From NCBI RefSeq assembly GCF_963678635.1, contig NC_087065.1, forward strand, positions 15,475,853 to 15,539,852: a stretch of DNA of 64,000 nucleotides, read 5' to 3'. This DNA is from Symsagittifera roscoffensis (taxonomy: Eukaryota; Xenacoelomorpha; Acoela; Convolutidae). Both the position numbers and the translations under genes were made by a program. Below the pieces are notes generated by a model. That model ran no database searches and was not told the origin of the DNA. It saw only the letters and a list, made by a program, of their open reading frames with translations. Below are positions 11,914 through 24,469 of the stretch, piece after piece; the first letter of the stretch is position 1; each line of letters starts with the position of its first letter.

Positions 11914-14900
11914 TAGATAGACAATAGATAGATGGATTTTAATTTTTTTTTTTGGTTGAAACATGTCGCGTCAAGATCAAACAATGAGTAACTAATAACT
12001 ACTACTCACCTTTTTGGCCTGTTTTATCAACTCTTGTCTCTTGCTGTATCCTTCATTGAACACTTTGAACTGTTCCATCTGTTTCTGTCTCTCCTCCACA
12101 CATGTGTTGGGACACTGCTTCCCACTGTTGTACTCGTCACTCCCGTCACAACAGTCGCACAGGTGGTCGTTCACTCGAGAGGACAGAATCGTCACTGGGA
12201 TGTATCCATGGTTCGCACACACAAAACGCCCTAAAATCAAAACCATAAAACAGAACAGCAACAACTGTTTTACAGGAAATGGATCTAGTTACACAGTCTC
12301 CCTCCGTATATCAATTGTGGCTGGCGATGTAGATCCGAGAATCGGGCTTCTTTCTTTTGTCCCCACAAAAGAATTTTCATGAATACAACTCTTGAGACCA
12401 ATTGTAATAAATTTGATAGTAAAACGCAATTGCCAAAACATATATAATCTTATAAATTAACTGTTTAACCATGACACCAAAATTTTACGTTTGAGAGATG
12501 CGGAGAAAGGAAAATGAGCAGATATATGTGAAAATTTTACCCATTCGTAACCAATAGATCATTCAAAACTAGGGTAACAATAATTCTTGACAAGGTACCC
12601 TGGGGAAGGGAGTTGATAACCAGATCCGAAGAACTCTTTACATCACATCGAAAGAATATCAGACAATTGACAAAACCAAGAATATCAAATGCTGTGAACA
12701 GTGCTACATATCCATATAAAAGAACAGTTACAATAGTTATAACGCCAAATTTCAGAGAAAAACTTTCTAAAAGACGTTTTAATAGAAACCGCATTGATTA
12801 GGAGTCTTCTAAAATATTCTTTTTTTTGTTTGATGCCGTTTAATTTGTTTTCAACAAATTGATTGATTCATTCAATACATCTATAATCAACTCACTGAAT
12901 TGTCTTTTCCTAATTCGTTTCACATCTGAAAGCAATATATCTATATCATTTGGTTACAAGCAGAGTATTCACATAACTTTACACAGAGGCGAAGCGGAGC
13001 TTCGGCCATTTGCGATAGAACACAAACATAAAAACATAGATCGAAAAAATGAAAAAAGATGAAAAAAAGCTAGGCGAACTTAAATACTCGTAGTCTCTAT
13101 AAAAGACAAGAAGGGGCCCAGCTAAAACTGGAGGTACGTGTTAGATATTTTTTGAGTTTGCAATAATGATGTAGGACGAAAGGCGTTATTTCAAAAATTA
13201 GACTTCGCCAAAACCTTAGTTGTTTCTCTACTAAAATAAGTGAGAAGAAAGAAAGTTTGAGATATCGGAATTTTCCCAAGGACATAACATTCTCCTAAAA
13301 AACATTAAGGAGTCGCAGTTTCTGCAGAAAAAACTCACAACCGGTTCTTTCGATTGAACTTTTCATCACACATTTGAAGGGTAGTTTTTAGGAAAATTCA
13401 AAAAGTTTCTAAACAACGGTCTGCGTTTCTAAAAAAAAAAAATTCAGAAATCCAAAACTTTTTTCTGTAAAAAGCAGCTCGTGGCTGCTAAAGTACAGAA
13501 GAACTGGTTTTCTCGATTGAACTCTTAACCTGAGAACTGGCATGGTAATTTTCGAGTGAACTCAAAAAATTTCCAAAAAAACAATCAAAGTTTCAAAACT
13601 TTGTTTTTTTTGAATCCCACAACTTTTATCTAAAAAAAATGGGCAGATCCAATTATAAAGGCAAACTTTTAGCAACCATTTGTTTCGATAAAACCTATGA
13701 TATTAGATTTGGCATTATAGTTTATTTAAAAAGACTAGAGAACGGTCAACAAATCAAAAATTAGACATTTCCAACTATAATATGCTTTATAAAAAATTTT
13801 GAGCGTAGACGCTGACGCAGAAGAAATTCATGCAATCTCTAATTTCGATTGAACCCAAAAACTTTCGTGCGGGTAGTTCTTCAGAAAACATTCAAAAAAT
13901 TGAAGTTTTGACAGTTCCGAGGGCCAAAAACTTTTTAAAGAAAACTTTGTGTAGTTGCAAATGCAATGAAGATTCTCACAACCTGTTCTTTGGATTGAAC
14001 CCAAAATCTCAGATAAAGGAGTGTAGTTTTCGCGAAAATTCAAAAAACTTAAAAACGGATCGAAATATTAAAAATTTGACTTTTCCGAGGGAGATAACTT
14101 TTCTGCGGAAAAATTTTTGTGAGTGCCGCTAATGCAGGGGAGCTTCACTTTACCCGTTAGGTCTATAAACTCACAGCTTCAGAAATGAAAAGTTAGTTTT
14201 TGAGAAAAGTCAAGATTCAAAAAACGGTCAAAAAACCAAAAACTTGACTATCTCGAGGGCCATGTGCAAAAAAATTAGGCGTAGCCGCTCAAGCAGGGGA
14301 GCTTTTCAAAACCCATTCTTTTCATTGGAATCAAAATCTCAGGGAGTAAATTTGTGGAAATTGGTAGAAGAGTTATTGAGAGAAACTGAAATTTCAAAGC
14401 GTCAAATAAATATGTTGAAACACCTAATCCCATACGTTTTCAATATAACTGTTTTTTCTTTCAAGTAAGAATTCTAGAGAAACATGGAAGACAATTGAAA
14501 CTTAAACTAGCAACGGAACAAAACTTACGAAGCGGAAACAATGCCGACAATCTATTGAGCGGAAAAAATTGATTTTACAAAAAAAAACTCCTTGAAACTG
14601 CAGGGATTATGATACAATGGTTTTTACCTACCGCGCAAGAGAAACCCGCAATTTGGCAACTAAGCAGACAAAACTGAGCAGATAATCAAAAATCCGACAA
14701 ATCCTTTTTACTGGAATTTTTTTTCAATTTCATCCATACTGAAAAAAAACAAGGTCCGGCCGGGTTTCGAATCCCTCCTTCGGATACAAAAGCAACAAAG
14801 TTACCTTTAAGCTAAGTGTGAAGGAAACTGGAAGTTGTTAAGATTCAAATACAAAGCAAAATGAAAAACTGTAAGAAAATGAAAAAAGTTTAGCTCCCGA

Positions 14901-17219
14901 TTACAAAAAAACTGCCGCTTAAAACAAATGGCTCCTAAATTAGCAGTTTTCGCTACCTGTTGTTTTCGGAAAACATTTTTTTTTTCTGTGCAAACTAAAT
15001 CTGAACAGGAAAATATGACCATCAAAACAACTCCTTGATGTTCAAATAAATAGTGTTTTTTCACGATACTAACCCAAAACAATGCAAACTCTGAGTAAAA
15101 CAGTATATTTTCGCAACTCGATAACACTCACGTTTTGACACAGCGTTTGCACTTCTGTAATCGAAAAACATAACTTGCCCTCCTTTTAACAAACGAAAAT
15201 GAATTGAACTTAAAAAAAACAAGAGAAGAGAGCTACAGCACAAGTAGCAAAAAAAATCCCGACATTTAGCAGAAAAATTGGGTGAGGAGAAAAAAAAACG
15301 CTCTAAACTTGCTCTTATGGTATAAAAATCGGTCATTTTGACTACAGTTTGGTTCCAATTAAAATAAAAAACATACCCAGAGAGAGATTCAACTCACTAC
15401 TAGTAGTCATAACAAAAATCGAACCGCAAAAAAATATAGCATAGTGCGATGTTTGAGATGAACCATAGAGACTAGTACATCTAGTCCTAATGCTTTGATG
15501 CAAATTTCAGTGTTGATGGAAATAAATCTTAATGCGCCTTCGAGGCTAAGCTTGAGTACAGTTGGGCTCGTAAGTCGATGTTATTTTTTCATTCAAAAAA
15601 GTATATGGCCGCTGAGAATGTGCCAACGTATTGCAGCAAGTAATTTTGAACGAAAATCAATTATGTTACGTTTACATCAACCTGCAATGATCTTTATTTT
15701 CATTAGCAAAAAAATTCTTGTCTTCCTTTTTGAGATTAAATGGAAGCTTGCGAGGAGCGATTGGTATACCTTCGCCGATGAGGACAATTCTTAATTATTT
15801 TAGATAATCTCAGCTTAATTTTGAATGCTTGCCACGACAGATTTAGTAAAATACACGATGAAGCCTACAAAATGTTTGGGGATTATGCTGATCAATTATG
15901 GTCGAGTAGAAGCCGCGTTCGCTGATGGTAATTTAGTGTATTGAATGGTAGTTCAACAATTTTAGTCCCAATGCTGTCCCTTCTCTGGACCTCGGGGCTT
16001 TAGAGTACAAAACAGGAAGGTGTGCAACAGCATCGCCAAATATTGCTGGTTTATTCCGAAAACATAGCTGCAACTGATACTTTATAATCCTTAAGACAGC
16101 TTCTGCGAGGAACGTCGAAACTTTTGATTAGGGGATTTTTGTGACATAGTGTCTCCAGAAATCCGTCTTCCACATTTTCATTTTCTCCGTGGAGAAGCAA
16201 ATTATGTGGAGTGATAAAGAGTCTACTTATCTCTGACGAGCGATCTTTTCTGATAATGGTATAGTTAGTACCCAACGAATGAGTAAAATTGTTCGGGTTC
16301 AACTTTGTTGCTTCAAAACCGCAATATGAATATGGTACTCACACCTTGAAGCTTCAATTTGAGATGCTTTCCCAGAAATGCCGTTATAATATGTTAAGGT
16401 ATTTGATTGACAGAGAGTTTGCTTGGTTGGTTGAGGGACTGTTTTCATGAGGAGTACAGTTTGATAGGCGGACTGGCTATAAGTGGGGGTAATTACACAG
16501 GATAAATCATTGTTTTTGGAGAGCGATTAGTTACAGGCTGGTGACATGGATTTCTGTTTGGCGTAATTGTAAGAGGAGGCGTAGTGCTTGAAAAATTTCT
16601 TTGTCTTGCTGTTGGTGATTTTTTAGTCCACAATTTAAAATTGCATTCATCGATTTTCAAAAAGCGGATTCCAATGTCGTTTTTGATTTTCCAACCACAG
16701 TCCAATCATAAAATGCCTGAACAACTTTCCCTCATCATTGATCTTTTTTGGCTCATACTTCGTGAGACTTGAAAGATCAAGCCCCAACAAACAACCCTTT
16801 CATAATACGCCCAACCTTCAGATATCATTATTTAGGTTAATTTAAGCCATATGAGTACAAGTTTAAGTCACACACCTGTCATTAGAAGACTAACTTCAAC
16901 AAAATTGACAGCTAGATGCAATTTTTAATTTTAACTCCTTCTCACCGTCGGAACAGGCAGCAGTTCCTGGCTCATCACTTGAGTCAGCACAGTCACAGTA
17001 GTCGTCATTCACTTGGTCGAAAGGGATCTTCTTGGATCCATCGATGCACGAAAACATTCCAGAAGAATCCGGCTTGTAGAAGGGTGCTGACTCAAGACCA
17101 ATGCCCAAGGGTCTATACGGCATCTCGCCAGGCTTGGAAGCCGCAACAAACTGGTTTTCATTAAAAAGAGTAACAAAAAGAAATGACAGAAGGATGCTAA
17201 GGAAAAGTGAACGCAACAT
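9251..17219 (-). CDS. PRKCSH: Glucosidase II beta subunit (PRKCSH-like), three exons
   Basis: Exons on the minus strand are 17219-16946, 12230-12010 and 10360-9251. Donors are gtgaga and gtgagt, acceptors are ttttag and taatag, and the phases match, giving 534 aa (human about 528). The ATG at 17219 begins a hydrophobic signal peptide (about residues 1-28). Two LDLa-type cysteine and acidic modules follow, with CDCADSSDE (about 75-92) and [10 protein letters not shown] (about 95-137). A charged coiled coil covers about 167-230 and an EF-hand loop, [12 protein letters not shown], lies near 237. An acidic stretch comes next. The C-terminal MRH lectin domain (about 418-525) contains [11 protein letters not shown] and paired cysteines. 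The protein ends in VHEDL, an HDEL-like ER retrieval signal. In known biology this subunit binds mannose on N-glycans and holds the catalytic alpha subunit in the ER, so that glucose is trimmed for the calnexin cycle. No key cysteine looks lost. An AATAAA lies about 330 bases after the stop (8923-8918). Confidence 0.95.
10659..11846 (+). repeat. Family A modular repeat, copy 3 (diverged)
   Basis: The head is ACTAGCATATAATGCACCTC with the GCACC/GGTGC hairpin. The monomers are more diverged (visible near 11060-11700), and the tail is intact (about 11720-11846), running directly into the GATA microsatellite. It lies in intron 2 of glucosidase II beta. Confidence 0.7.
11846..11934. repeat. GATA tetranucleotide microsatellite
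   Basis: About twenty near-perfect GATA units directly after the tail of the family A repeat. They create a spurious YLSI-repeat ORF on the minus strand. Confidence 0.97.
12231..16945 (-). other. Intron 1 of glucosidase II beta, repeat-rich
   Basis: This 4.7 kb intron lies between donor gtgaga and acceptor ttttag. It holds a full family B modular repeat (about 12985-14905), including its tRNA-like block. The stretch 15500-16850 is less AT-rich. On the minus strand it has short open segments around 16600-16790 that break into different frames and may be a decayed mobile-element gene. I could not recognise the family. Confidence 0.75.
12985..14905 (+). repeat. Family B modular repeat, copy 2, with tRNA-like end
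   Basis: The order is a GCGAAGCGGAGCTTCG hairpin head (12990-13006) and TTGCGATAGAACACAA. About seven ~165-bp monomers (13260-14400) with variants of TTCGATTGAACCCAAAA follow. Next is an antisense tRNA-like block (14753-14815), then GCTCCCGATTACAA (14891-14904). The same order is seen at 41183-41990. The whole lies in intron 1 of glucosidase II beta. Confidence 0.75.
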
Positions 17220-17231
17220 TTTTACTATCTG

Positions 17232-18529
17232 AAAACAATTTGTTCAAAATTAGGATGTGCCAGGATTCCGGATCTTTATGTCTAAGCATATCATACCTAT
17301 AATATCGAGCTGTAAAATTTTTAAAAATTATTCGAGAGTTCAATGAAAAATGGGAAGCTCTATTTTCAGTTATTTTTTTATTCAGGTAAATCAGGAAAAC
17401 GTTTAATTTTTTGAAACTCAATTAGAGCGAAAAATGAAAATTTTTGCCTGTTCAGTCAAGGGATTTAAGGATGAGCAACCAAAAGTTTCTACCGGACGCT
17501 TTTTGGAGCTAATATCAACTTCAAGAAACACTACGTCTACGAAAAATCAACTGAACAAAATTATCGAAAAATGTACTTGGTGAGACATTCGGTGTTCCTC
17601 GAACAGCAACTTGTTACACTCTTTTATATTCTACTTTCCAGTTCACCACTAGATAAGCTAGCTGTTTCCTGGTAATAATCGATAACTCACAAAAAATTAC
17701 GAGAACACCTGTACTTCTTTTCTTAAAAGCTGACTATAAGAGAATCATCACATAAATTTAAATTGACTATATTACAAGAAAACCAGTGAAACTAACGGAT
17801 CCCGGAAACAATAAGGCGACAAAAGAACGGAAAACAAAAACAATAACTTTTACTGAAATATAGAATCATGAAGCACCTCCAAATTAGAATTTGTAAATTT
17901 ATGAAATATAATTAAAATAATTACACATGACTCAACATTTGATTCTCTAACAACTCTCCAGCGTTTTACCCGGACACAATACACAAAAAGTTTTCTGTGA
18001 AAACGAACTAGAAAAACTAACTGATTGTTTTTTCGTTCCTGTTGACCGTTAGTCAAAAGGGAGCTCTTTCATAGTTACGATCATGAAACGTTAGCTTAAG
18101 ACCAGTTAGCTCTACTTGAAACTCGCCAAACGTTTTTCTTTCTCACGCAGAAACACTTGATTAGATTTAGATTTCGCATCGGCTCAAGAACTCGTCAAGC
18201 GTTTTAGCGCGTGTTGTTCTGATACAAAATTTGACACGATTTGTAAAAACTCACCTAAAAATGACTGTAATTAAATCTGATTTGCTAACATAAATCATAG
18301 CTCATTAGTCGGAAAACCTACCACTCGTGAAATTTGCAAAATCGAAGATCTACAAATCGAGTAGAAAAAAAACTAGAAATCAACAAGTTGTCATCAATAA
18401 CTCGGGTTCTGAACCTCGGTGGCTAATGAGCTAGGACAATGAACAAAGACAAAAACGCGATAATTATTTGATGGAAAGGATCAACCCGCGACTTCGTTTA
18501 TGTATATGTTTTTCAGATAACTGATTGAA
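17232..18529. other. Upstream region of glucosidase II beta
   Basis: No coding signal was seen. The TTTTCAG ending at 17229 lies nine bases before the glucosidase II beta ATG and looks like a splice acceptor, so a 5'UTR exon could lie in this stretch. I could not identify it. Confidence 0.45.
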
Positions 18530-18870
18530 ATATGTGTGTGATCTGCTTTGTTTATATAATTCATAGTTTGTTTTATCTTTCGTCGTCTTTCGGAACAAAT
18601 ATCCGAACAAAAATACATGTACACCTACAAACGTAAAAAGAATCTTAAAAAACTTTCAACCTTTCTTAACAAGAAGTCGCTTTACATTTTAATTTCAAAC
18701 TGATATTTTTAGCGCCCTGTTGATCTTTGATCAATCGTTTCACATTTCATATGGAGATGAAATTCGGTTTTTGTCAGAAAAAGGCTGATGGGGTGAAATT
18801 ATACGGACTGATTGCGAGGAAGGTGGATATTGGGAAGAAGGTGGGGAAAAAGAACTGGGAGTGTCGGGTG

Positions 18871-21496
18871 TTGCTTCCCAGATGTTGTACCTACGCGCGG
18901 TGGAAAGCGATACCACAAAAGCAACATCACCTCAAGAAGGAGAAGAGGAAACGACTACGCGAGGAAATCGTTTCAAGGACCCTTTTTGGGAAGGGAGCGG
19001 CCCGGCAATAGCCGAACCGAGCACCTCCTAAAACAACCTGTAGGCTACAAAAGTCGATGAAGGTGGTACGGGAAGACAGATGGCCCGAAACATCATGATG
19101 CGTATCAGGAACACATAAGCAAGGCCTCCCTTTCAAACGAACCCTCTTGGGCAGAATTAGCAGAAACCGTGAAAAGGGCAGCCAAGGCGGCTTGTGGGTT
19201 AGAAGATACAAGAAGCAAAACCAGTCAATGGATGGTAGGCCATGAAGACCGAGCAAGGGAGTTCAATTTAAAGGGCAGTCAAAAAACGGAACGAGGCAAC
19301 AAGCGAGGCGCAAGGCACAATGCAAGGGAAGAGCTTAAAACAGCACGAAAAGAGTTTAGAGTGGGAAACAGAATGGTGGGAAGCTCTCTCAGTCAAATGC
19401 GAGGAAGCTATGCGTAGGCAAGACATCGGGGAGATGTACAGCATCCTCAAGCAGCTAGGACTTAGACATTACGCAGTACCTAATTCTAAAGCAACAGTAA
19501 TCCCAGCGGAAACTTTTAAGCAACACTTCCAGAAAGTGCAAGAAAAACGCGAAGAAAATGGACTGAAATTATGGAAGAGTGGGCGAAGGTTAAGGAAAAA
19601 GCACCGGGCGAGGACGACATCAGAATGATCTACCTTAAGTCAGCTCCAATAGAATTCCAAAAGAGAATAGTAAAAGTGATACAAACCATGTTCACTACAT
19701 CAGCGGAATTTTGGGATGATATAGTCAAAGTGGGACTCATTATTTCACTGCACAAGAAAGGAGCGAAGAACAACCCCGATAATTTCCGCGGTGTTTGCCT
19801 GTTATCCATGGTGAGCTGAATTCTCGCTAGAATTTTAACAACACGACTCCGGGATTGGGGCGAGGAATTTGGCGCCCTAGATGATAACCGATGGTTTTAG
19901 ACAACACAGATCTACGGCCGACACCACCCAAATAATGGTCAGACTACAGGAAGATAACCGAAGGATATGCGAATCACAAAGTCTGAATAGAGACCAAGAG
20001 TGCCTATTAGATCTGAGAAAAGTTTATCCAAGAATCAATCGACCACTATTGTGGAAAATACTGAAAAGTTATGGGTTCGAAGAAAATTTTCTAGGACGAT
20101 TAAAGGACCTACACGAAGTAACTTCTTACAAAGTGAAAGGTAATAAGGAAGTTAGCTCCGAATGGACACCTCAAAGAGGATTGAGGGAGGGATGTCCTTC
20201 TTCCCCAATGCTTTTCAACATATTTCATCAGATCACAATAAGAGCAGCAGAAAAACAAAGGGAAGACAATGGAATAAGAATCACTTATGTACCTGGAAAC
20301 ACCTGCATGACACAAAGGAGAGACAAACAAAATGCTGAAGCGAAGCATATAGACCTCAAATACGCCTTGTTCGCTGACGACACTACTATCTTGAGTAATA
20401 AGGAAAGTATGGATGTCGCAAGAGACACCACCAAAAGAGTAATGGGCCTCTTCGAAGAGAAGACAAACGAATCTAAAGAGGAAAACATAACTCTTGGTGA
20501 AACCAGTGCGGCAGGAACCAGATTCTTGGGCCTTTGGCTGGGAGAAGCTGAAGACACAAGAGTACGATTACAACGCGGGATGGGAGCTTGGACAAAGGTC
20601 AAAAGACGCCTCAAAAACTCAAGGTTAACTAAAAGAACGCAAGCGCGTGTAGTTGAGGCAGTAGTAGAAAGCACCATGTTGTACAACTGCCAAGTACGGA
20701 CCTGGAATGTGTCAGAAATAAACAGAAACCAAAGGAAAGTAGACCAATGTTACCGTTATTTTTGGAGTTCAAAAACCCAACCACCGCTGAAGGAAATGGA
20801 TCAAAAACACAAAAACAGGTGGAATGTAAGGAAAGAACTCAGAATAAAATCAGTCAGAAGTAAAATCGAAAAACGGAGTATGGAACGCCTAGGACATATG
20901 ATACGTATGCCCGACGACAGAAGAGTGAAGAAAGTAACTTTTGGTTGGTTAAGCAAGTTAGAAGAAACTGAAAAACCGAGAGCGAAGTACCGTTGTACTC
21001 CCAGACAATGGATCAAATTGATGTGCGAAGCAGGAATTGACCAACTAGATATCGAAGAGATGGCAAAAGACAGAAAGCAATGGAAAAAGATTATAAAGAA
21101 CAGAATGACACATCTGGAAAGATGGGAGGAATCCCAAGAGAATGGATGGAAAGGAGGCATGATAGAACGCTCCCAAAGAAAGGAAAGCGCCAATCTCGGA
21201 TGTAGCCAATGCGAGGAAGTCTGCAAATCTAGAGCTGGTCAGGCAGTGCATATAAGAAGAATGCACAGAGAGAACAACGCAGAACATACGTGCATCAAAT
21301 GCCACGCCAAATTCCCAACGAAAACAAACCTGAAGAATCACGAAAAGAAATGTCGAGGAACAACAAGCCCTACCAAGTACGTCCCGGCAACAAAGGAATT
21401 TCACTGTGCAATAAATTGTTCTCAGCAACCAACCTAGCGAGACATATGACCAGAAGCTGTAGAAAGCGACATGGGGGACCCTAACAGGGTGAATAC

Positions 21497-21530
<34 letters not shown>
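18871..21530 (+). mobile_element. LINE-type reverse-transcriptase element, inserted in the tandem array
   Basis: It is flanked by a 13-bp direct repeat, GGAGTGTCGGGTG (18858-18870) and GGAGTGTCGAGTG (21531-21543), and interrupts one unit of the ~490-bp array. The interrupted unit continues exactly where it left off. The element has no LTRs and ends in a GA microsatellite (about 21500-21530), as LINE-like elements often do. It is less AT-rich than its surroundings. Its 5' end looks truncated, because no endonuclease or ORF1 precedes the RT. Confidence 0.85.
19320..21484 (+). pseudogene. Reverse transcriptase with C-terminal zinc fingers, frameshifted
   Basis: The coding sequence is spread over several frames. 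19320-19570 is the N-terminal part (WWEALSVKCEEAM). 19571-19819 carries APGEDDIRM and NFRGVCLL and ends at a TGA. 19881-21437 is the main 518-codon stretch with GFRQHRSTAD, GLREGCPSSPMLFNI and the catalytic motif FADD. After the RT come a thumb/connection region and C2H2-like fingers (CSQCEEVCKSRAGQAVHIRR, then CIKCHAKFPTKTNLKNHEKK). A last finger is in another frame (ending about 21484). At least three frame breaks make it inactive. The finger-bearing tail resembles a LINE-like family common in invertebrate genomes. The exact clade is not assignable by eye. Confidence 0.85.
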
Positions 21531-21534
<4 letters not shown>

Positions 21535-23999
21535 TGTCGAGTGGTCTTCAGGCGGTAAGTGTTGGTGGACGCAGTCCCTGGTCCTGTGGTGAAACACAAG
21601 ATGATTCGAAAACAACATTTTTGGAAGTATCAGAAGGATGAGTCTGGGGGATGCTGAGAATGGTACTTTGATGACTGATAAAAGTTTTTAAACTTTGTTT
21701 TTGTGTGTGATCTGCTTTGTTTATCAAATTTGTTTTTTGTTTTATTTTTCGTCGTCTTCCGGAGCAAAGGTGCGAAACAAAACTACTTGTATTACTAAAA
21801 ACTAGAAAAAAGCTTAAAAAACCTTTCAACTTTTCTTAACAAGAAGACGCTTTACAACATTTTATTTTCAAACTGATAATTTTAGCGCCCTGTTGATCTT
21901 TGATCAATTGTTTCACAATTCATATGGAGATTAAATTCGGTTGTTGTGAGAAAAAGGCGGGCGAGGTGAACGAAATTGACGAGGCTGATAGCGTGGAAGC
22001 GGGAGATTGTGATGAAGGTGGCGAAAATGAACTGGGAATGTCGGGTGGTCCTCAGCGGCTTGAGATTTTGGACGCAGCCCCTGAAAAACAAGATGAACCG
22101 GAAACATCGCTTTCGGAAGTGTCGGAAGCATGAGTTTGGGAGGATGATGAGGATAGCAGTTGGATGACTGAAGAAAGTTTTTAATTTTTGTTTTGTTTGT
22201 GATCTGCTTTATTTATATAATTTATTGCTTTTTTTATTTTTCGTAGTCTTCCGGAGCAAATGTCAGGAACAAAATTACTTGTACCACTAAAAACTGAAAA
22301 AGAAACTTTAGAAACCTTTCAATCTTTCTGAATAAACAATTGCTTTAAAACATTTGGTTTTCAAACAAAGTTTAAGTGCCCGTTGATCTTTGATCAGTCT
22401 TTTCACATTTCAGATGGAGATGAAATTCGGTTGTTGTAAGAAAAAAGCTGGTGAGAGGAAATTATGGGTCTGATTGCGGGAAAGGTGGAGATTGGGAACA
22501 AGGTGGCAAAAACGAACTGGGAGTGTCGGCTGGTCCCCAGGCGGCTGGACTTGGTGGATGCAGCCCCTGATCCTGTGATGAAAAAGAAGATGAATGGGAA
22601 ACATCGTTATCGGAAGTGTCGGGAGAATAAGTTTCGGATGATGATGAGGATAGCAATTGGATGACTGACGAATGTTTTTAAATTTTGTTTTTGACTGTGA
22701 TCTGTTTTGTTTATATAAAATAATTTTTCTTTTAACTTTCGTCGTCTTTGGGAACAAACATCCGAAACAAAATTACTTGTACCACTAAAACCTAAAAATA
22801 CGCTTTTAAAACATTTCAACCTTTCTTTACAAAACATCGCTTTAAAACAATTTATTTTTATTCTGAAACTTTAGCAACCCGTTGATCTTTGATCAATCGT
22901 TTCACAATTCATATGGAGATGAAATTCGGTTTTTGTCAGAAAAAGGCTGATGGGGTGAAATTATACGGACTGATTGCGAGGAAGGTGGATATTGAGAAGA
23001 AGGTGGCGAAAAAGAACTGGGAGTGTCAGGTGGTCTTCAGGCGGCTGGACTTGGTGGATGCAGCCCCTGATCCTGCGATGAAAAAGGAGATGAATGGGAA
23101 ACATCGTTATCGGAAGTGCGGGAGAATAAATTTCGGATGATGACGAGGATAGCAATTGGATGACTGACGAATGCTTTTAAATTTTGTTTTTGACTGATCT
23201 GTTTTTATAAAATATTTTTTCTTTTATCTTTCGTCGTCTTTCGGAACAAGCATCTGAAACAAAATTACTTGTACGACTAAAAACCTAAAAATAGGCTTTC
23301 AAAATATTTCAACCTTTCTTTACTTTAAAACAATTTATTTTTATACTGAAACTTAAGCCACCCGTTGATCTTTGATCAGTCTTTTCATATTTGATATGGA
23401 GATTAAATTCGATTGTTGTAAGAAAAGGGCGGCTGAGGTGCAATTGCCGAGGCTGATTGCGGGGAAGGGAGAGATTGTGAAGATGGCAAAGTGAACTGGG
23501 AGCGTCGGGTGGTCCTCAGGCGGCTGGAGATGGTGGACGAAGCCCCTGAGACATCGTTTTTGGAAGTGTCGGAAAGATGATCTTGGGTGGATGCTGAGAA
23601 TATTAGTTGGATGGCTGATGAATGCTTTTAATTTAGTTTTTTGTCTGTGATCTGCTTTGTTTATATAATTTAATGTTGTTTTATCTTTCTTCGTCTTCCG
23701 GAGCAAATGTCCGGAACAAAACTACTTAAACCACTACAAACCGAAAAAGAAGCTTCAAAAATCTTTCAACCTTTCTTAACAAAAAATCGCATTAAAACAC
23801 TTTTTTTTCAAACTGAAAGTTTTAGCGCCCCATTGATCTTTGATCAATCTTTTTATATTTCAGATGAAGTTGAAATTCGGTTTTGTGAGAAAAAGACGGA
23901 TGAGGTGAAATTGTCGATGCTGATTGCGAGGAAAGGGGAGATTGTGAAGAAGGTGGCAAAAGTGGCTAATCGACTATTAAATAGGTTGAACAAAAATTC

Positions 24000-24465
24000 A
24001 GGTGTGCCGATTTATATTCTTTAACAAGCTGAGTAAAGTAGAAAAATCATTATACGCTAAGTTACTAGATGATAACACAAGTGTGGATGAACGGGCAGAT
24101 GAATTGCGAAGCACAACCAATGCTGTTGACTACATGGCCTTTCTTTTCAAATTAGAAAATGCGCGTTTCTGTTGCATCAACAAAAATTGAACCATGTCAA
24201 TGGAGCAATTAAAAAAAATGAACTCAAGATTTAAGAATTGCCTCGTATTTATTCAAATGATTCGTGTTTTGTGGAAAAACTATGTCAGCCTAGTCGTACA
24301 CTTCAATCACTGTGAAACACTCTGCAGGATCTCTCGGCTGATTTCGGATGTAGTTGTTTCAAACAAATAAGCTGCGAACTGAGTAACAACATTGCGAATA
24401 TGATTTCCCAAAATCGAAGCAAAGCATTCCGAAAAGTCAAATCTTCGTCCAGATGAACTGATTTC
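24000..24465 (-). pseudogene. Broken duplicate of the PTB terminal exon and 3' flank
   Basis: This segment aligns with 25655-26125, the end of the RUN-PDZ-PTB gene and its downstream sequence. In the PTB frame it still reads EISSSGRR, then ECFASILGN and YLFETTTSEISREILQ, but ends early at a TGA near 24311 and has an in-frame TAG just upstream of the EISS motif. It lacks the first half of the PTB domain and the RUN and PDZ exons, so it cannot make a working protein. Similarity continues beyond the stop for about 300 bp, so this is a DNA-level duplication rather than a processed copy. Confidence 0.8.
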
Positions 24466-24469
24466 ATTT

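Larger units (their letters stand above)
10361..12009 (-). other. Intron 2 of glucosidase II beta, carrying a family A repeat
   Basis: This intron is bounded by gtgagt (after 12010) and taatag (before 10360). It contains no coding segment that I can support. Most of it is the family A modular repeat copy (10659-11846), followed by a GATA microsatellite. Confidence 0.8.
18530..23965 (+). repeat. Tandem array of about six ~490-bp units (first split by RT element)
   Basis: Each unit contains the inverted repeat TTGATC-TTT-GATCAA, seen near 18721, 21895, 22387, 22884, 23367 and 23838. After removal of the RT insertion the spacing is about 470-500 bp. After this landmark each unit has an ATGGAGATGAAATTCGG-like segment with an open frame of up to 75 codons (best at 22911-23140, MEMKFGFCQKKADG). 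It ends in a short acidic-coding stretch before GATCTGC(T)TTGTTTATATAA and a (T/C)GTCGTCTT block. The open frame is nearly identical in the first and fourth units but frameshifted or stopped in the others. These are therefore decaying copies of a sequence that may once have been coding. No known domain was recognised. Confidence 0.85.

Noticed and set aside
11704..11964. ORF with repeated YLSI residues
   Set aside because: It is produced by the GATA microsatellite on the minus strand.
16493..16800. Short minus-strand open segments with protein-like texture in intron 1 of glucosidase II beta
   Set aside because: They are broken into different frames and resemble no family I can name. They are noted only as a possible mobile-element remnant.
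21045..21599. 184-codon minus-strand ORF
   Set aside because: It is the shadow of the RT element, with a serine/leucine run from the GA microsatellite.
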